A DNA stretch of 64,000 bases from assembly GCA_900239685.1 (NCBI GenBank), contig OENT01000075.1, positions 177,948 through 241,947 on the forward strand. The letters are read 5' to 3'. The stretch's first letter is position 1; each line of letters opens with the position of its first letter. Position numbers and translations under genes: made by a program. The notes under the pieces were generated by a model that was not told the origin of the DNA, did not search any database, and saw nothing but the letters and a program-made list of their open reading frames with translations. This DNA is from Rotaria macrura. Its lineage: Eukaryota > Rotifera > Eurotatoria > Philodinida > Philodinidae. Shown piece after piece: positions 1 through 12,847 of the stretch.

Positions 1-553
1 TTCTGAATGATGAACCTAATCTTGTATCAGCAATAGAACTTGGACCTACTGATGGTATCTTCGTCGAGAAATTTGGATCTCCATTACCAGATTTCATGCA
101 TAACAGAACTGATATAACTTACACATTCGATCCTGTCGAATCGATATTCTATGTTCAAGTAAATGGAAATGAAGCTCATGCATTTTCCATTGACGGAACT
201 AAAACTAAGGATATTCTTGGATATATAGAAGTAGCAAACGAGAAAAAAGCTTCGTTCATTATTACATATAATATTCACGTATGTAATTAGTTTCATACAA
301 GTATTCATTCAAAAGACTGAAAGAAAACTCATGACTTCATTTTCAGGGAGAAGAAACATACAAAAAGTGGCCAGGTCATTTGGATGCCCATTTATTGCCG
401 GCTGGTTGGTCATGTGAACAGTATGGTGCAGTATCTGGTGGACAGCATTATGCAATGGGTGCATGGAAAGTCGAAGGACCAGAAAAAACTAAAGAATTAG
501 CACGAAAAATCGCAGAAAAATACTACGATGGTTTGGGAGTAGGCATCAATTGA
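1..553 (+). CDS. 3' end of an unrecognised protein gene, two exons visible
   Basis: The open frame enters from the left edge (first full codon at base 3) and runs to a GTATGT donor after base 278. A 68-bp intron (279-346) ends in TTTTCAG, and exon 347-553 continues in phase 0 to TGA. About 160 residues are visible. The final exon is rich in Gly, Trp and charged residues (GWSCEQYGAVSGGQHYAMGAW, split here as GWSCEQYG and AVSGGQHYAMGAW), then an amphipathic helix-like tail (KTKELARKIAEKYYDG). I recognise no domain. The clean splice phase, good codon use and conserved-looking Trp/Cys/Gly spacing argue for a real gene. The start, any signal peptide and the length cannot be seen. AATAAA-like signals occur near 810. 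Product unknown. Confidence 0.7.
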
Positions 554-1752
554 CAAATGGATCGACGCAAGAAACATCAGACAAAACGATGTGCTTTTTT
601 CATACTACTGCTAACTTTACTAAAAAAAATATACTAATATCGCTTTCAATAATTCATCATGTTTATTATTTAGTTCAATTAATATGAGTGCAAAAAGAAA
701 AATCTTTCTATATCAATCTCATTCGATACGGAGCAGAAGAGTATCATGGATGGATGTGAACATAGTCAAAAGGCATTTACTTGGTTTGTGAACGTGTAAG
801 AAACAAAAGCAATAAAAATAAAATATACATCTGAATGCAAGCAACATGGATGAACATTGTCCTTGTTCAAATCGAAAGAACAAATCAGAATTAATGATGA
901 AGATTGAATTTGAAATTTTACGTTTTAATTGTAGAGTTGATATAACTATTTACGCATAGGTAACTCTCGTGAAAAATGATCTCAAACCAAAGAAGAATTG
1001 CTAGCAGTTGTTTAAACAGAGGATAAATATATTTATGTTCAAGAGGTAAATAAAAATGAAGTAGATATTGAGCAAGTATTCAAAAGAATTTTACTTTCAC
1101 TAAAGTCAATCATCTGTTTATTGCCATCTATGAAAACGAAATACGAAAATAGAAGTTTTAATAGTATAACATTTGACAAAGAAAAATCTTCAACATTTAT
1201 TAAGTTCTCACGCTTGAACGCATTTCAGTTAGCTTTCTATTTCCACTTGTGTGATTGAATGACTCGCCGTGTCTCTATAAGATGTCGATCAAAGAAAATC
1301 TCAATGTAAAAAACACAATAAACATGATTCTTACGATATTTAGTTATCATACTAATGTATCAACAAAATAACTATTTCTTTTTGGATAATATCCATTAGA
1401 GACTTTTGATTAGTAAAAGATTCGTTGTAAAACAATATCTACAAAGATATCTTATTCCTTGAATACTGAACGATATATTGATATAGTAATATTAACAAAA
1501 AACCAACAGGAACATATAATGATATCTAAATATTATTCTACATTTTCATATATTGTCAACAATTGATAATAACTATAATAATAGAAACATTGTATTGAAC
1601 ACTAAAATTCTGTTAACATTGAATTCTGATGTCAGAAAATTCATCAGAAAACAATATGCATAGAAGGCAGTTGAGCGGATCATTGATTCATTGATGCTAA
1701 TGATTTCAAGAGAGAGAGCATACCACTTGCTTCCTAAGAGACTATATAGGGT

Positions 1753-2430
1753 TTGATGGAAAAGGCAGAAAAGGGAAATGTCGAATAGGCAAATGTAGAA
1801 AAAAAGTAGGAAAACGCCGAAGAGGAAAATATAGAAATTCTAAACACGTCGAATGAAGAAAATACAGAAAGGAAAACGTCGAAAATCGAAATTTTTAAAT
1901 AACTTTGAACATGAGAAAACTTTTATTGAATCATATGATAAAAGAAAATAAGAAAGGGAAAAATTGAAGTTCATAAGTATTATTTCCTTTTTTTGTGTGA
2001 CCCAAGTAGTAATGCTAAACCACTCAATAGTTTCGTTGCGCTGATTTCATCTTTGGTGAATCGTGGTTTAATCGTTTCAAATTCGTTGATTGTTATTTTC
2101 ACTATACTGATGTACATATAGTTTTTGTATTAGCAGTTAACTACTATACACTGTGGAAGAAAAGGGAGAGAAATTTAACTATTCTCGTAAGAGTCAACAC
2201 TATCTCGGAAACTAAAATTTCGTTCTCTATAGATACCTTTTGAATTCTACATATTCATTTTCAATAATTTTCTACGCCATCTTCTCATATAGTTTGTTTT
2301 CGACATTTGGTTGTTATTGTACCTTTTATTTTCGACGTTTTCCTTTTTTTGATGGTTTTACATTCTGCATTTTCTATGCGGCGTTTTCCAGCTTTTTTTT
2401 CGATATTTTCCTTTCTACCTTTTCCATCAA
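1753..2430. repeat. Imperfect inverted repeat of a GAAAAYRTCGAA-type motif
   Basis: The left arm (about 1753-1886) is made of degenerate units such as GGAAAACGCCGAAGAGG and GGAAAACGTCGAAAAT. The right arm (about 2328-2430) carries the reverse complements, for example ATTTTCGACGTTTTCC at 2328-2343 and the same TTGATGGAAAAGG boundary read from the other strand at 2430. About 440 bp of unrelated AT-rich DNA separates the arms. Read in frame, the units give Glu/Asn-rich peptide (ENAEEENIE), but stops interrupt it, so it is not an intact gene. It may be a decayed foldback element or two copies of a coding minisatellite in opposite orientation. Confidence 0.55.
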
Positions 2431-3381
2431 TTCGATTACATACACCTGATTATGTCGTATTGACAGTGATTAGATAGAGACATATGTCAAATTAACGAGT
2501 TCGAAGAGTGTTTGATATGTTTCTAACCTGTAGCTTTATCCTCATTACATATGTGTTAATCATACTGTATTTTAATAATCAGCGACTATCAATAAATAGT
2601 TATAAGAATTTGTAATTAATAATAATAATAAAAGATTCCTATCTTTATACTTGATTATGATAAAAATAATGAAAACAAGATTAGTGTTTAAAAATAGATT
2701 GTAACATGATAGATGGAATGCAGACGAGTTTTCTTTTGTATTTAGTTCTTTTCTATTGATTTTCTATTATTGATTGAGTATACACATGCATCTGTCAGCA
2801 TTACCGTGTGTTCTTGTTCTCAGAAGAAAATTTAAATCGTAAAGATCAAATGACATTTTCAATTTTACTTTACTTACTCGATGACTATTTTTTTCTTGTT
2901 CGTCGCCTTCCTGTAGGCTGGATGGATGAAAGATCGAAGAAGGTGATAGTGATAGGTGGAATATTGTTGTTGGTCTTCTCCTAATTCATTTTTTTTTCAA
3001 TTTAAAAAAAACGAACAAGTTTGATCGTTTGTACATTACTAAAATTTATTTATTTCGATTTCATATTGAACGGTTAACTGTAAAATAAATTTCATGCCAC
3101 ACATGTGTTCATTTTTAATGAACTTGCCGTTTGCTTTCTATCATTCATTATAAATTAGCAACTAGCTATCGATCATCGTAGAGTACAATGACCATGATCT
3201 CTATTCTCATTTTTTTTTTCGTCTGTAAATAAATTCATAGTACGAGAGACAATAGTGTCAAGATATATTAAGTGTCTTTCTTTGTCTTCTCATCCCTTTG
3301 GAAGGAAGCTCTCAAATGGGAAATAGAAAATTTATCATTGAAATTCGACTATTGAGCTGTTGGTGAGAAAGGGGGACAGAC

Positions 3382-3406
3382 AGAGAGAGAGAGAGAGAGA
3401 GAGAGA
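3382..3406. repeat. (GA)n microsatellite
   Basis: A run of alternating G and A, flanked by looser GAAA and CAGA units. Confidence 0.9.
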
Positions 3407-3797
3407 AAGAGCAAGAAAAAAAAACGAAAGCACTAATGATGACGGTCTCATTGTTATTGTTTGTTCACTAGACACACATGAAAGTCGCTCTTCTCCTCCT
3501 GAATAGATATTTGATATCCATTTGAATAATCGACATATCAATGGAACGTATTCGAGAAACAAATATGATGAACCTCATAGATACATTCAATGTGTTTGAA
3601 TACAAAAAAAATACATATATTACTTGTTCTAGATCAGTACGACGGTGAAATAGACAATGAAGACTCATGTTATTGTTCACTCTATTAATCGAGGTATTTT
3701 GATTACTTTTTCTTATGAACGACTTTTCAGAAAGAACCATTAGCTTCTTTTTATAATAGATTGCATTCATCACTCTTCATCTGTTAATTTCAAAGCA

Positions 3798-6700
3798 ATG
3801 GATCGACTAGAAAACCAGAGCCTTGAGGACAATGACGATCTAGCTAAAGATGTAATGTACGATAAAACTAGCGTAAGTATTAACCATGCGCTTGATTATT
3901 AAATACGAAGCAAATATCAACGGCTTTGTCAATAAAACTAAAACTGAAGAAAAATGAAATATGTTCTTCTGTATATTTCATTGAACAATGATAATTATGG
4001 ATAAATAAGTATTCATCATGCAGACATTGAATGAAAACTGAAATATGTCATTCATCTATGGAGTCACTTGACACTAATGATGACGAACATACAAATGAAA
4101 TAGCTGTTATTGTTGTTGTTAATTTTATGTGTGGTCATGTCGAAAGAACACTAATTGTATGCAATCGTAAGAAAAAAATTGATGATTTCTTTTTCTTTTA
4201 ATTTAGGTTGATAATCATGTAAAAGGTTCTGATTTGGGCTTAGAAGATAACATTCATCATTCACATCTGTGTTCACAATGTGAAAAGTCATTTACGACAT
4301 TAAGTGGTTTAAAACAACATATGCACATACATTCATCAATTAAACCATTTCAATGTGAAGTTTGTTCAAAATCCTATACACAATTTTCAAACCTTTGTCG
4401 ACATAAAAGAACGCATGTTGATTGTCGAAGAACAGCTTCATGTTCAAAATGTGGACAGAGTTTTATCACAAGCACAATGCTGAATAAACATCGGTAAATA
4501 GCCATTTATAACTAAGTCTATTAATTTTAAGTTCAATATTTCAAATTTTAATCAGACATCATACACGATAGATATATATGAATGATGATTCCATTACTAC
4601 TAAGACAAGATAGTAATCATTATGTAACAAGTGTTCTCTTCATTTCAGTCATTGGAATTTTTATGGAACTATTTCAATTTGCATGAAGCCAATAGAATTT
4701 TAAGGTTTATCTGATATTTGTCGATCTTTTTTACTATTAAATACTTATTTAAAAAACATTTCTATATTCATTCATTAGAATGCATTTAACTACTTTTGAA
4801 GTAGAGCATTCATTAAGCAATTAATATGTTCCATGTTTGCAACGATAAAATAAAGACAAAACTTATTTGATGTAAGATTATAGTACTTTAAAATACAATC
4901 GACTTCTATAGTGAAGGTCACGCAATTTTCAATATGAATTCTTCCTTATAACGTGCTAGTGAGGAGACAGTATGGTATCGTCTAAGTCTTTTTTCTTGAA
5001 AACAACGCTTTATTAAAATCCTTATTCCAATAGACCAGCACTTTATATAAACTTTAATAATATCTCATTTACAAATATGAAGAGTGTGACAGAAGTTGCA
5101 CTCCACATAGGTTAGATTTATGAAGAACTAATAATCTTCTTTCTAACTATTCTATGAAAAAAGCATCATCGATATTTTGATTTGATGATTATTTAATAAT
5201 GAAACACTAATAGAGTATTGAATACGGTATCGAGATTTGCCGATTGAAACACAATAGTTTATTAGACATGATTTTAAATGGATTTAAGAGGACGTATTCG
5301 TATTGCATGGATGAAATCTCTATAATGATTAATCATCCTAAAATCAAGAATACATCTATTGTATTAACGTAATTGGTCTATGAATATTCTTCAAAGAATT
5401 CATGTTCATGACTGACTTTTGTTGAGAAACAAAATTCTTACGACGTTTTTCAATCAATGATGGAGTTCTTATCAGAATACGGGGATCTATTGATCTTCAT
5501 TCGTATTCGAAATAGATGGAAACCCTCTCTTCCCTATTTAATTTATGTTACCTTAGAATCTTTTCTTATTGTCTCTATCGTGTAATTTAACGAATATCAA
5601 GAGTCCTTTTCGACTTATTTCACAGAGCATTTACAATAAAAATTTCTCCGTAACATGAATATTTCCTATCATTTTTCTTTTATCACTTTTGTTTCGAACT
5701 GTCATAATGAAGTATCATTTTTATATTTAAAGACGCTTCTGCATGGGTCTTGTATCATCTTCGTTACCATTACATGTACCAATATCATTAAATAAATATT
5801 CAATACACCATAGCTTGTGGAATTCAACTTTATCATATTCTTTTTTTTCTTATCTAAAATGTTTACATACTACGAATCCACTTATTCATAGTACATCATC
5901 TTCGTTTTTATTACCGCTAACATTAAATTCAACTAAAAAGAATACAGAATCATCAACTATAAATGATGATAGTATTCCACTTGATTTAAGTATTAAGAAA
6001 TCTTCTTGTCGAAAACGTTCATTATCACCATTGAACTCGTCTCGTTTTTCATCTGACATAATTAGTTCACGCTCATCAGTATCAAATGACCAACGTCACA
6101 AGCAAAATACATTATCTGTCGAGCATAGCAAATATAAATCAACAAAAACACTTGATAAGCATCAATCCATAACATCGGAAAATCATTTGAATCTAGTTCA
6201 TCGTCGATATCATCATTTATCAATGGATCAATCACATTATTTAAATAGTCGTTTGCTAAATCAATATAAATATTTATGTTCTCATTGTGGAAAAGGTTTT
6301 CCTCGTTCAGCAAATTTAATTCGACATTTAAGAACGCATACTGGCGAACAAGTAATTTTAACTTTCTTTATGTCTATAATATATATGTTAAAAATCCAAA
6401 ATACGAATTTGAGGTTTATTTTCAGACAAATACTTTTATCGTGTAGAGTTACATCTAGTGGCTGGGTCAACTTCGATGCGATGATTCTTGATTTCATATT
6501 TGTGAAAGTTTCCTCTACAATAAGTGACATTCATTGAGATAAGTTGTGATATTATGGAAAAGGAGACTTTCTGAGCTCGTACTAACTCATTGGAATCATA
6601 GCTACATCGACTTCGTTGGTGTTTAAAATTTAAATCAATTCATGTTTTTATCCCTGTGTCAATGATACGCTGAAATGTTTTTGAAATTAACATCATAGAT

Positions 6701-7338
6701 CGAGAACAAAAGGATGATCTCACCACCGATGTGGGTATGATTAAGGTCTAAATTATGATTATTAAATACGTAATTATAAAATATGAACTTATACACATGC
6801 TATTTAATTGTTAGATAAGATTTCTGTTCACTTCATATATTTAGGGGGTTAAAATAATCTATTTCTTTTGAAAATGTTTGAAAATCCGAAATTAAATAAG
6901 TTCAAAGCAACATTGGGTAAAGCTCGAAAATAAAATTGAGCAACTAAAATAATTTCATGGAGTCACCTTTATTCGTATATATATATTAGTCGGTAGTTCA
7001 ATGTTTTCGAGAATACTAGATTCAATGCGTATGGAAGTGTAGAATTCACAAAGTTCACGAGTCACTTGATGAGTGCTATGAGGTATTTCGAAATTTGAAT
7101 AGGATGAAAAAACACACCTATGCTTATAATCTTCGTTATCTTCTACTGAAAATACATAACACGATGAGTATAGCTCTATTTGATGGATTTGTATTCTTGT
7201 TCATCGATTGTATTCAAATGTTTAATCTCTCTTTTCTAGCCTTATGGTTGTAAATATTGTGAGCGATCTTTTTCGATTTCATCGAATCTACAACGGCATA
7301 TACGTAATATCCATAATCATGACAAGAAGCACCATTGA
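3798..7338 (+). CDS. hamlet/PRDM3-16: Short PRDM3/PRDM16 (EVI1/hamlet)-type zinc-finger transcription factor
   Basis: Exons 3798-3872, 4207-4493, 5733-6351 and 7240-7338 join in phase to 359 aa. Residues 47-124 hold three fingers matching EVI1 fingers 5-7: C47/C50/H63/H67, C75/C78/H91/H95 with the hallmark [13 protein letters not shown], and a C2HC finger ending NKHRRFC across the second intron. A Ser-rich linker carries IPLDLSIKK (PLDLS at 203-207), the CtBP co-repressor docking motif. Two C-terminal fingers follow: [19 protein letters not shown] (303-327) and [20 protein letters not shown] (333-352), near-identical to EVI1 fingers 8-9. By family, it is a nuclear sequence-specific regulator of development. 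No PR/SET domain, EVI1 fingers 1-4 or final finger 10 is visible; EVI1 itself is about 1050 aa. The ATG at 3798 follows an in-frame stop at 3741; upstream exons could have been missed. Confidence 0.85.
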
Positions 7339-10300
7339 TTTCCATTCATGTAATTATCATCTTATATATTCAAGACTAATCAGCAATGTATTTTTGTTCA
7401 TCTATTCTATTCATAATCAACAATAATGTCTTGTAATATTCCAAAATTTTTCCACAAATTAATTTTTTTTAATAAGATTCCCATCAATTCGTTGCTCGTG
7501 CCACGTACGCATCACAGAATGAATTATGATAAACGATTCTTGATACACATTAACAATTCGCGTATCTACGACATATATTTTAGTTTCAAATGCAAACTGA
7601 CTGAAAGTTTGACAAATCAACATTCTCAACTTGATTACATATGCAACAATGGTAAGAGTTTAATTCGAACATTGAGCGCTTATGTAATTATTTATCCTGA
7701 AATCTTTTTATTTTAAAAGTATATTCAAAATTACAAGTGACTAAATTTTACTTTTGTATTCAAAAGAATGTATGTTTGAAATTAGGAATGTTACTTTTTT
7801 TATTGAATAATAAAACGCTCTGCTCGTGTGAATTGTGTACTCGTTTTCTTTTGAATTTTTTAAGCAATTCTGACTTTATCAACGGTAGCCAATAGTTGTG
7901 AAGTGAAAAATACCTAGAAGCAACAAGAAAACACTTTATATGAGCTTGCTGAATGAAAAATTTTCTTGAATATTTGATACAATTGATTTGGGACAATATT
8001 GTACTACTCGATATTCTACAGTCACTGATGTTGAATAGTTACCAGAAACGACTAACCGTTGAATCATATCTAACATGAACAATTTTAATAGGTTTCTACA
8101 CACGCATAACTATAACTCCAGGTCGACATATTGTAACCATAGAAGTGTCCGACAAACAAAGAAAGCTCGAATCTATTGATTGTGCTTTATACTATAAGTC
8201 GATGACTAATGAGCAACAACCAAATGAGGGCTTTTAATTACTATAGACATCTTGTACGCAGATTCTATGTAATTATTTCACACAGACTATATTGTTCAAT
8301 GAAATTGAAAATAAAATAGTTAATCTTTACCTCAGTTTATTATTCGAATTTAGCCTTGAGAAAAAGCCGACCGATTGTTGTAAATAAAAATAGAAAAAAC
8401 GAAGTTTGATTACCTCAGAGGCCGACAAATTCTCAGAGTTTGCATACATAATATCATAGCGTGTCATGATTAGAATCGAAAATACCTTGTAAAGAACAGG
8501 TTTAATTAATCAAAAAGAAATTAAATTAAATTAAATTAACGTAGAGATCATTTCTTCTCAAAGATAAATCAAATAAGCTGCTCGTTCAAAACGTTCACTA
8601 GAACTGAAAGCAATCAAAAGTTCAATACAAATTTCATTAACAGTCATCCAAAGATGTAAGTCTACTATTATCATTCATCCGTATGGTGTAGCTAAAAACT
8701 TATTACTGACATCATGAAAGGACCACTCATCAGTTTCGTGATCGAATGAAAACCGATTGTTCTCTCTAGCTGTGAAACTAGCCATTGAAGAAGGAAACAA
8801 GTTTTCTGTGAGTTTTTTATGTGATGAAAAAACATTGTTTGATAAAATTACTTCTGTCAATGACGATCATTCATATGACGTTGATGATTTTTCATGCAAC
8901 GAGATATTGCTCTCGACATTTTCATGATGCTCACGCTGCACTGTAGACGATGTTAAATTAAGCATTGTATCAAGTTGAACGATGAAGATTTTTCAAATTC
9001 TATTTCCTACTATATTTTTTTTCTAATTTAACAAGTAAATTTTAGTGACAGCTTGTCTTCTAAATTAGTTATGAATTATGAACTTTTGATGCTCAGATCT
9101 AATGGCTGTTAAATTTGTCTAACTATTGAATAAGTTTATCATGTTTTATGAATAGCTAATATTGAACTTGATGCTTCAGAATTATCTGATTTCGACGGAT
9201 AACAATTTATAGTTTCTATTATAGAAGTGAGAGTTGTCACACGGATCTAATGACCTGTCGATATTACTTTTATGAACGAAAGAACAGTACTATACTCTTT
9301 TCCATTGTTTCGTATGTAATCTGATCGATGGTTTTAGTACATGTTTCTTTGTCTGTTAGAAGTTCAAATATTCTTTCACTCACACAGTTCAGTAGAACGA
9401 ATTATGCGTCAAGTAAATTCGATTAACAGAACGATTGGAATTTTCATCATAGGTATTTTCATCATACACAATGGCACATATCGCAAATTCTTTGCCACTG
9501 AAGAAGATTTCAAAAATCATTCACTTGAAAGTTCTCTTCGTTTGTTTTCATTCAAAAACCGATCTATGAAATTTTGATCTCTGAAATTGGTCTTCTTCGA
9601 TAATAACGATTCGGTGTCTTTTGATGAATTCAATTAAGATGCATTATAAATGTATTTATATAGATATATGATTTAAAATCAACTCCAATCAGATGTAATA
9701 TACACGTAAAAGTATGAGAGTATGGATATGAGTGTAAATCTATAGAGAAGAAACACCGGTGTCATAAGCTCCGTTTAATATTTTTACGACATTGAAAGGT
9801 TTTAGATTAGATGAAACTGTTTGGTTGAGTTGCCCTTGACTGTCTGTCAAACAATGTTTGTCAAACATCCAGTCGCTTGATAAAGTTTTGTTCTAGTACT
9901 TTAGTCGAATGTCTATCCCAAGTAATAATATAAACTACCCATGCTTCCATAGATAAACTGGCGATTACTCGACGCCAGCGATCGAGTGATTTTTCGATCA
10001 TCATCAGATTTCAGCTCATAGGTTCGATCTATAAATTTGGAGGTTATGTACAAGTTCTTGAATGTCACCATTACAACACATAACCATACATGATGAATAG
10101 AATTTCATCTTCTCTATTAAAATAAATTAAAATCCTGGATCGAGAAACAGGATGCACGATTTTACATTTGGATCTATGATCAATTTGAAAAGATTGTCTA
10201 CTTCATGTTTCCCGTAAGCTTGCTAAGCCAACGTATGAAATACCAATCCTTTTTAACTGGGGGAACAAAAAATATCTGTAAGATAGAAATACTCCTGTAT

Positions 10301-12847
10301 TGAATGTCAATTTATTGAAGTCGATCATCGACAGTCCTTGATGTCGATAAAATGTCAAGAACTCCTCTTGCTTTACACTGATATGCCTCTTGTACAATAT
10401 TTCGGTTTGTCGGTGTACGTCATAATGGAAAAAGAATTCATTGGAATTCACTGTAGATTATTCTTATTACCTGCTGCATTGAATATTCTATACGTGTATA
10501 CAATCACATGAGTGTCACCCAAATGCATTTGATGATTCATAGATTAGTTGAAATTATACAAAATTTTGATTTCTGCAGCATTACCTTGATATGTGTTTTG
10601 ACGTCTTGTTAACAAAACCATTTATTGAGTAGAATTCTATCGAATATTTGAGAAAATATGAATTTCGGTTTCAAATGATTGAAATTTTCATTGAAACCTG
10701 CGTCTTTCTCACGAATAATGTATAGCAACATGTTACTTTTGTTGCTTTGCTTGGACTCCATTAGAATAGATTTTGAAATCGACATGTGTACGGTTGTCAA
10801 CCTTACTTGAGATCTCATATTGTTGTTTATTATCAACAACTATGCCTATGGCATGCTGTTTTGACTTGCTACACATATTTCCCATGAGTTTTGTGCAAAG
10901 ATTCGACGTTATATGAAGAATACTGTCTCCAAAATGCTTTTTATTGCGATGTTAAATTTATCGCTCTTCTGTTCTGCTAGATTCTACTGTAGGGATACAC
11001 TTTTCAATGATACGATTGTTTTCAGACGATCAAGTTTTGTTGGATCGAAAGTAACATCGTCAAACTTGAGTAAATAATTTTAAGATATCTATCATCATTC
11101 TTTCTGAACTGTTTTCAATATAATTCATCAGTTTAAATACTTGCTTCATTGTAACATCATTAGAGGTAACTATTTGAGCTTTATCCAAGTGTACTAATTA
11201 TTGTGTCGAAAGTGTTATTATTAACGAAAAACAAGAGAAAAATATCCAACAAGATCATCTATTGTATAATTGTTCTTTCCGACATGGGGTCACTTTTCTT
11301 TGTAGCAATCGCATCCACTTTCGAGCAATCCAGATGCGTATAAAATTGATATTTAAGTTTAGCAACCTATCACCATCCTTCCCTCTTTCTTCCGATGCAA
11401 ACACAAATTACTATATGTTTATGACTACTGAGAGTTTTGATGAATAACAGTGGTCTCGTTTTCATTCTTCTGTTACAAGGGATATCAATAAACAAGATCT
11501 ATTCCTAGTAGATGTTAACAGTCCGTACAGTTATTTGTACATTTTGAATTGTGGCAATGCCGACTGTCACAGCAAATATTGGCAACCGAAGTTAAATATT
11601 GAACATTTATCGTAGACAAATTCTTTATTTGAACAAATACGGATTTCTGGTGATATAAGAAATTAATGCACAGTCGAATCGACAAATATCAATTACTAGA
11701 GAAACAGTAAAAAGATCAATTAGAAAAGAAGAGTAAGAAAATCGTAGGCAAGTGCATCATACTTGTAGGAGATTTAGGCACAACAAAATATTATTATTGG
11801 AATGGTATTTTTTCGAATTCGGTACTAATTTAATATGGATAGAATAAAAGAAGTTTACGTAGCTAACAAATCTTTCTATTCTTTATCAAAGATTTTCTAG
11901 TATGAGTTTTCTAACGATGTGTCGGGACAAGGCAAATGTGTACAATGTATAGTAAAAAGAAGAACGTCTGAGCAGTGTATCTCATGTTCTCTGACGAAAA
12001 AAAAACAACCGTTGTTACCTCATTGACATTGAAAAGGTGACTTGACATGTCCTTGTATTTATGAGTTTGACATTACTAAAGGTTAATATTCGCTTGAACA
12101 ATGCAAAATTTTGCCTCAGTTTAACACTAGTTAATAGTGACTGCCAAGGTGAGTAAAATAAGAGATTTTCATTGCTGTAGTCTCCAAGAAATAGTAGAAG
12201 AAGGATCTGCAAAGAGTTCGCCTGAAAATTTATGCCAATTACTTACTTCGAAAATGTATATGAGTTCTAGAAAAAATTCAATTTATAGTACTCGAATTCG
12301 AGTATCTTCTAAAGAATGAATAAACTATATTCGTCGTAATGTCGTTATTCATCTAGGAGTCTATATTAAAATCACAACGAATTGATATGATTTTTATAGG
12401 TGCATGACGTTTGAATATCAAAATGTTACAAACATACTTAATAGAAACCTGATAGGAATTTTACCAAACAGAAACGAGATTGTTTGCAAATAAATGTTTT
12501 AGTACTCTGATCTAATTTTCAGTTAGTTCAAATGATAAACACTAGAATTTTTGGGATACGTTCATACTTAATGAATGTAAGAAGCTTCTTTATTTTGTTG
12601 TAGCTTCTTTTAAATCATGGATTTGTTTTTAGAGAATGTATCGAAAAAATATAAAAATAGAGATGAAAAATTTAGCAAAAACATCACTCATTGGTCGTTT
12701 ATTGTTTGAATTTCATCTATTATTGTGATCTTTCTATTTGAATTACTTTGTGAGATTAGTTTATTTGAAATAGCTATTCCGCATAAGAAGAGAATTGATT
12801 TTTATTTCTAACTAAAAAGTTCTCCCTGTTCGAACTATCCGGTGTCT
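7339..12847. other. Long intergenic stretch, no convincing gene
   Basis: About 5.5 kb of AT-rich sequence. I see no finger 10 of the PRDM3/16 gene after 7338. A short (AAATT)n run lies near 8520-8539, and a stop-interrupted reading frame lies at 8675-8965 on the minus strand. Other open frames here have compositions expected of random AT-rich DNA. Confidence 0.55.
8675..8965 (-). pseudogene. Doubtful interrupted reading frame, possible gene remnant
   Basis: Read on the minus strand from ATG at 8965, one frame stays open for 97 codons except for a single TGA at 8867-8869, ending in TGA at 8675. Both halves have Ser/Thr/Glu-rich, protein-like composition (for example NRFSFDHETDEWSFHDVSNK). No family is recognised and no splice partner was found. 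It could be a decayed exon or simply a chance open stretch. Confidence 0.25.

Larger units (their letters stand above)
554..3797. other. Intergenic stretch, no convincing gene
   Basis: I see no exon with protein-like composition and splice sites on either strand. The stretch contains the glutamate-codon-like inverted repeat at 1753-2430, a (GA)n tract at 3382-3406 and otherwise AT-rich unique sequence. The first four zinc fingers and PR domain expected upstream of the PRDM3/16 gene were looked for here and not seen. Short exons under about 30 codons could have been missed. Confidence 0.6.

Noticed and set aside
3468..3773. Minus-strand open frame of 101 codons upstream of the zinc-finger gene
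   Set aside because: No homology is recognised, it lies partly over a simple repeat flank, and there is no splice context; probably chance.
6062..6530. Minus-strand open frames opposite the zinc-finger exon
   Set aside because: They are antisense shadows of the coding exon at 5733-6351.
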